NCBI RefSeq assembly: GCF_902859855.1
Contig: NZ_CADIKH010000023.1
Coordinates: 1-64,000 of the forward strand
Direction: 5' to 3'
DNA: 64,000 nt
From: Paraburkholderia humisilvae
GTDB lineage: Bacteria; Pseudomonadota; Gammaproteobacteria; Burkholderiales; Burkholderiaceae
In this document: one piece after another, positions 61,223-64,000 of the stretch
How positions within the stretch are numbered: position 1 is the stretch's first letter
How the letters are laid out: the number at the start of each line of letters is the position of its first letter
Made by a program: the position numbers and the translations under genes
The notes under the pieces: model-generated
Told to the model about the DNA's origin: nothing
The model's database searches: none
What the model saw: the letters and a program-made list of their open reading frames with translations, nothing else

Positions 61223-61927
61223 ATGAACAAGGTCTATCCGAGCGCGGCCGAAGCGCTCAAGGACATCGTCAAGGACGGGCAGACGTTTGCCGTCGGCGGT
61301 TTCGGCCTATGCGGCATTCCTGAAGCACTGATCGCCGCGCTGCGCGACTCGGGCGTGAAGGGCATCACGTGCATCAGCAACAACGCCGGTGTCGACGGCT
61401 TCGGTCTCGGCCTGCTGCTCGAAACGCGCCAGATCAAGAAAATGGTCTCGTCGTACGTCGGTGAGAACAAGGAGTTCGAGCGCCAGTTTCTGGCCGGCGA
61501 ACTCGAACTGGAATTCACGCCGCAAGGCACGCTCGCCGAGAAGCTGCGCGCGGGCGGTGCGGGCATTCCGGCGTTCTTCACGAACACCGGGTTCGGCACC
61601 GTCATCGCGGACGGCAAGGAAACGCGCCAGTTCGGCGAAAACCACTACGTGCTCGAGCATTCGCTCACGGCTGACGTCGGGCTCGTGAAGGCGTGGAAGG
61701 CGGACAAGTCGGGCAACCTGATCTATCGCCGCACCGCGCGCAACTTCAATCCAATGTGCGCGATGGCGGGTCGCATCACGGTGGCGGAAGTCGAAGAAAT
61801 CGTCGAAGTCGGCCAGCTCGATCCGGACGCGATCCATACGCCGGGCATTTTCGTGCAGCGGCTCGTGCTCAATGCGCATCCGGAAAAGCGTATCGAACAA
61901 CGTGTGACCCGCGCGAAAGGAGCGTGA
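61223..61927 (+). CDS. scoA: 3-oxoacid CoA-transferase, subunit A
   Basis: The protein has 234 residues from ATG 61223. It is the A half of a succinyl-CoA:3-ketoacid CoA-transferase, which activates acetoacetate. The motif GGFGLCGIPEALIAALRDSG (about 25-44) is the family start, and SNNAGVDGFGLGLLL follows. It is paired with subunit B, 2 bp downstream. The overall type fits succinyl-CoA:acetoacetate transferase; acetate or 3-oxoadipate transferase is an alternative. Confidence 0.93.
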   Translation: MNKVYPSAAEALKDIVKDGQTFAVGGFGLCGIPEALIAALRDSGVKGITCISNNAGVDGFGLGLLLETRQIKKMVSSYVGENKEFERQFLAGELELEFTPQGTLAEKLRAGGAGIPAFFTNTGFGTVIADGKETRQFGENHYVLEHSLTADVGLVKAWKADKSGNLIYRRTARNFNPMCAMAGRITVAEVEEIVEVGQLDPDAIHTPGIFVQRLVLNAHPEKRIEQRVTRAKGA

Positions 61928-61929
61928 TC

Positions 61930-62571
61930 ATGGCCTGGAATCGTGACGAAATGGCCGCACGCGCGGCGAAGGAACTGCAGGACGGCTTCTACGTGAACCT
62001 CGGCATCGGCTTGCCGACGCTGGTCGCGAACCATGTGCCGTCGGGCATCGAAGTGTGGCTGCAATCGGAAAACGGATTGCTTGGCATCGGGCCGTTTCCG
62101 ACGGAAGACGAAGTCGATGCGGATATGATCAACGCCGGCAAGCAGACGGTGACGACGCTGCCGGGTTCGTCGATCTTCTCGTCGGCGGATTCGTTCGCGA
62201 TGATTCGCGGCGGCCACATCAATCTCGCGATCCTCGGCGCGATGCAGATCAGCAAGACGGGCGATCTCGCGAACTGGATGATCCCGGGCAAGATGATCAA
62301 GGGCATGGGCGGCGCGATGGATCTGGTGGCGGGCGTGAAGCGCGTCATCGTGCTGATGGAGCATGTCGCGAAGGGCGATCAGCACAAGATCCTCGAAGCA
62401 TGCACGCTGCCGCTGACCGGTGTCGGCGTCGTCGATCGGATCATTACCGATCTCGGCGTGATCGACGTGACCGACAAGGGGTTGAAGCTCGTTGAGCTGG
62501 CGCCGGGTGTGTCGGTCGACGAAATCAAGGCGAAGACCGGTGCGCCGCTCGACGTGAGCGCGGTGCACTGA
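61930..62571 (+). CDS. scoB: 3-oxoacid CoA-transferase, subunit B
   Basis: The protein has 213 residues. The nucleophilic glutamate that carries CoA is Glu47 in SENGLLGIG. GFYVNLGIGLPTLVANHVPS precedes it. The C-terminal region has AMDLVAGVKRVIVLMEH, typical of the family. It forms the active heteromer with subunit A, whose stop lies 2 bp before this ATG. With phaZ in the same window, this step could feed acetoacetate from PHB breakdown into central metabolism. A strong terminator follows. Confidence 0.94.
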   Translation: MAWNRDEMAARAAKELQDGFYVNLGIGLPTLVANHVPSGIEVWLQSENGLLGIGPFPTEDEVDADMINAGKQTVTTLPGSSIFSSADSFAMIRGGHINLAILGAMQISKTGDLANWMIPGKMIKGMGGAMDLVAGVKRVIVLMEHVAKGDQHKILEACTLPLTGVGVVDRIITDLGVIDVTDKGLKLVELAPGVSVDEIKAKTGAPLDVSAVH

Positions 62572-62599
62572 TTGGTTCGATCGGCGGTGCGCCAGTGCG

Positions 62600-62635
62600 A
62601 GCGGGCGTGACGAGAGTCACGCCCGCTGTGTTTTT
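62600..62635 (+). terminator. Intrinsic terminator after scoB
   Basis: AGCGGGCGTGAC (62600-62611), loop GAGA, GTCACGCCCGCT (62616-62627), then GTGTTTTT. A perfect 12-bp stem. Confidence 0.92.
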
Positions 62636-62671
62636 GAGGGTGCTACGTGACGCTCGCCGTCGCGTGTCGCC

Positions 62672-62699
62672 GTGCCAGCAAAAATGAAGCGGATACAAT
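62672..62699 (+). promoter_or_regulatory. Sigma-70 promoter candidate for the alpha/beta hydrolase
   Basis: GTGCCA (62672-62677), 16-base spacer, TACAAT (62694-62699), about 94 bases before the ATG. Confidence 0.45.
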
Positions 62700-62792
62700 C
62701 AGCTGGATTGTGACTGCGCGAAGGTCTTGCGCTATCTATGGCCTATCCGCACCAGTCTTCACTTCGTTTCGTCCGTCCAGGAGGGAATCACG

Positions 62793-63728
62793 ATGACCGA
62801 CGTGTCCGCATCCGTCACCCGCACCGACCTCAACACCGCTTCCAGCCAGAGCATGCCGCGACAGCGCTACGTGCAGTGCCTGAGCCCCGCCGGCCTGCAT
62901 CGGCTCGCGTACACGGAGTGGGGCGACCCGCACAATCCGCGCGTAATCGTCTGCGTGCATGGCCTCACGCGCAGCGGTCGCGACTTCGACCGTTTTGCCG
63001 CCGCGATGGCGACGACACATCGTGTCGTGTGCCCCGATGTGGTTGGGCGCGGGTTGTCGTCATGGCTCGACAATCCGAACTTCTACGGCGTGCCGCAGTA
63101 CGTCGCGGACATGGTGACGCTGATCGCGCGTCTCCAAGTGGAGACCGTCGACTGGTTCGGCACCTCGATGGGTGGCCTGATCGGCATGGCGCTCGCGGGT
63201 CTGAAGGGCTCGCCGGTGCACAGGATGCTGATCAACGATGTCGGCCCGCATATCGAACCGGACGCGCTGAAACGGATCGGCGCCTATCTCGGCAAGCCGG
63301 CGCGCTTCGACACGTTGCAGCAGGGTATCGAGCACGCGGCGCTGCTGGCGGAATCGTTCGGACCGCTGACACCCGACGAATGGCGCGAGATCAACACGCC
63401 GCTGCTGCATGAGCGCGACGGTGCATGGCAATTCCGCTACGACCCGCGTATCGCGCAGCCGTTTACCGCGGTGACGCCCGAAATGTCCGCACTCGGCGAA
63501 GCGGCATTGTGGAAATCGTTCGCGGCAATCGAGGGGCCGGTGCTCGTGGTGCGCGGCGCGCAATCGGATCTGCTGTCGCGCGACACGGTCAAGCAGATGG
63601 TTGAGCGGGGGCACAACGTATCGAGCGTCGAGATCGATGGCGTCGGGCATGCGCCGGCGTTTCTCGCGGCCGATCAGATCGCGCTCGCGCGGCGCTTCTT
63701 CATCGGCGAGTCCGTCGACGCGTCATAA
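62793..63728 (+). CDS. Alpha/beta hydrolase
   Basis: The protein has 311 residues. The start at 62793 follows the strong site AGGAGGG; the longer frame from 62727 is unlike a protein. The oxyanion region is CVHGLTRSGRDF (about 54-65), the nucleophile elbow GTSMGG (Ser125), an acid is likely in RGAQSDLLS and the His in GVGHAPAF (about 287). No signal peptide. Substrate unknown. The RidA gene follows 72 bp later on the same strand. Confidence 0.9.
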   Translation: MTDVSASVTRTDLNTASSQSMPRQRYVQCLSPAGLHRLAYTEWGDPHNPRVIVCVHGLTRSGRDFDRFAAAMATTHRVVCPDVVGRGLSSWLDNPNFYGVPQYVADMVTLIARLQVETVDWFGTSMGGLIGMALAGLKGSPVHRMLINDVGPHIEPDALKRIGAYLGKPARFDTLQQGIEHAALLAESFGPLTPDEWREINTPLLHERDGAWQFRYDPRIAQPFTAVTPEMSALGEAALWKSFAAIEGPVLVVRGAQSDLLSRDTVKQMVERGHNVSSVEIDGVGHAPAFLAADQIALARRFFIGESVDAS

Positions 63729-63800
63729 TAGAGGGTCGCGCCGGCGCGGGCCGTGCCCACGTTGCCGGCCAGCTCAACCATTCAACCATCAGGGACTCTC

Positions 63801-64000
63801 ATGGCAGTCATTCGTCACCACGTCGGCAAGCGTCTTTCGGAAATCGCCGTGCACAACGGCACCGTGTACCTGGCTGGGCAGATCGCCGAGGACACCAATC
63901 AGGATATCGGTGGCCAGACGCGTGAAGTGCTGGGTCACGTCGACCGTCTGCTTGCCGAGGCGAACAGCGACAAATCGCATTTGTTGTCAGTGCAGATTTT
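63801..64000 (+). CDS. RidA/YjgF-family protein, cut by the window end
   Basis: The first 66 residues are visible (MAVIRHHVGKRLSEIAVHNG, then TVYLAGQIAEDTNQDIGGQT). The pattern VYLAGQIAED with Q..VL..VD.LL..A is the YjgF/RidA family; these trimeric proteins hydrolyse reactive enamine/imine intermediates. The protein runs past 64000. GGGAC upstream gives only a weak ribosome site. Confidence 0.85.
   Translation, partial: MAVIRHHVGKRLSEIAVHNGTVYLAGQIAEDTNQDIGGQTREVLGHVDRLLAEANSDKSHLLSVQI

Noticed and set aside
1..64000. tRNA, rRNA, CRISPR arrays, complete IS elements
   Set aside because: I looked for cloverleaf-like ends, regularly spaced repeats and transposase motifs and found none; a dedicated search (tRNAscan, ISfinder) would settle it.

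Overview
The window is high-GC (mostly low to mid 60s % by eye), densely coding betaproteobacterial DNA. The gene families point to Burkholderiaceae, most likely a Paraburkholderia/Burkholderia primary chromosome: intracellular PHA depolymerase, MctP with a DUF3311 partner, an AaeB-type efflux operon with its own outer-membrane factor, an orphan RnfB next to nth, an RHS/SymE island, and housekeeping genes (aroC, purT, nth, ETF-QO, transaldolase). This assignment is inferred from gene content. I saw no rRNA, tRNA, CRISPR array or complete insertion sequence.

Region 1 (1-2300) is the only clearly accessory part. It holds the 3' end of an rhs gene cut by an in-frame amber codon, an intact Imm50-like immunity gene, a SymE-family toxin gene on the other strand, a truncated XRE-regulator remnant and a glycine-rich remnant. 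Base composition is lower in GC around the toxin tip and immunity gene. Region 2 (2390-7760) carries a spermidine-synthase-like protein, the DUF3311-mctP monocarboxylate transporter operon behind a good sigma-70 promoter, and a chemoreceptor behind a near-consensus FliA promoter. Region 3 (7805-13160) is a three-subunit gluconate-dehydrogenase-type operon (gamma, FAD subunit, tri-haem cytochrome) followed by a FUSC protein.

Region 4 (13257-18721, minus strand) has a PhnB-like protein, transaldolase, a BenE transporter and a MoxR/VWA pair. Region 5 (18722-24778) has two small c-type cytochrome genes with an unusual leader, DUF1841-nth-rnfB, a TetR regulator and PHA depolymerase. Region 6 (24973-33302) has a GH15 enzyme, small proteins including a 46-residue DUF3096 protein, a lactonase and an FtsK with a very long linker. 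Region 7 (33625-38111) has a META lipoprotein, purT, an MliC-like protein and rhlE behind a long, repeat-rich leader.

Region 8 (38254-44330) is an aromatic-acid-type efflux operon (outer-membrane factor, AaeB, AaeX, AaeA) with a divergent LysR regulator. The shared intergenic region contains a LysR-type palindrome placed to serve both promoters. Region 9 (44549-51829) has a phosphoesterase, DUF2069, WrbA, YihY, a DUF962 (Mpo1-like) protein, an alpha/beta hydrolase overlapping a metY gene broken by a one-base frameshift, and a CBS-domain protein. Region 10 (52188-64000) has an MFS-acyltransferase fusion, aroC, a TPR/glycosyltransferase protein, ETF-QO, an SDR, a thioesterase, a PAS-LuxR regulator, a two-subunit 3-oxoacid CoA-transferase, an alpha/beta hydrolase and a RidA-family gene cut by the window end.

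Two genes look broken here (rhs by a nonsense codon, metY by one extra base). A recurring theme is short tandem duplications of 9-14 bp in leaders, linkers and signal regions.
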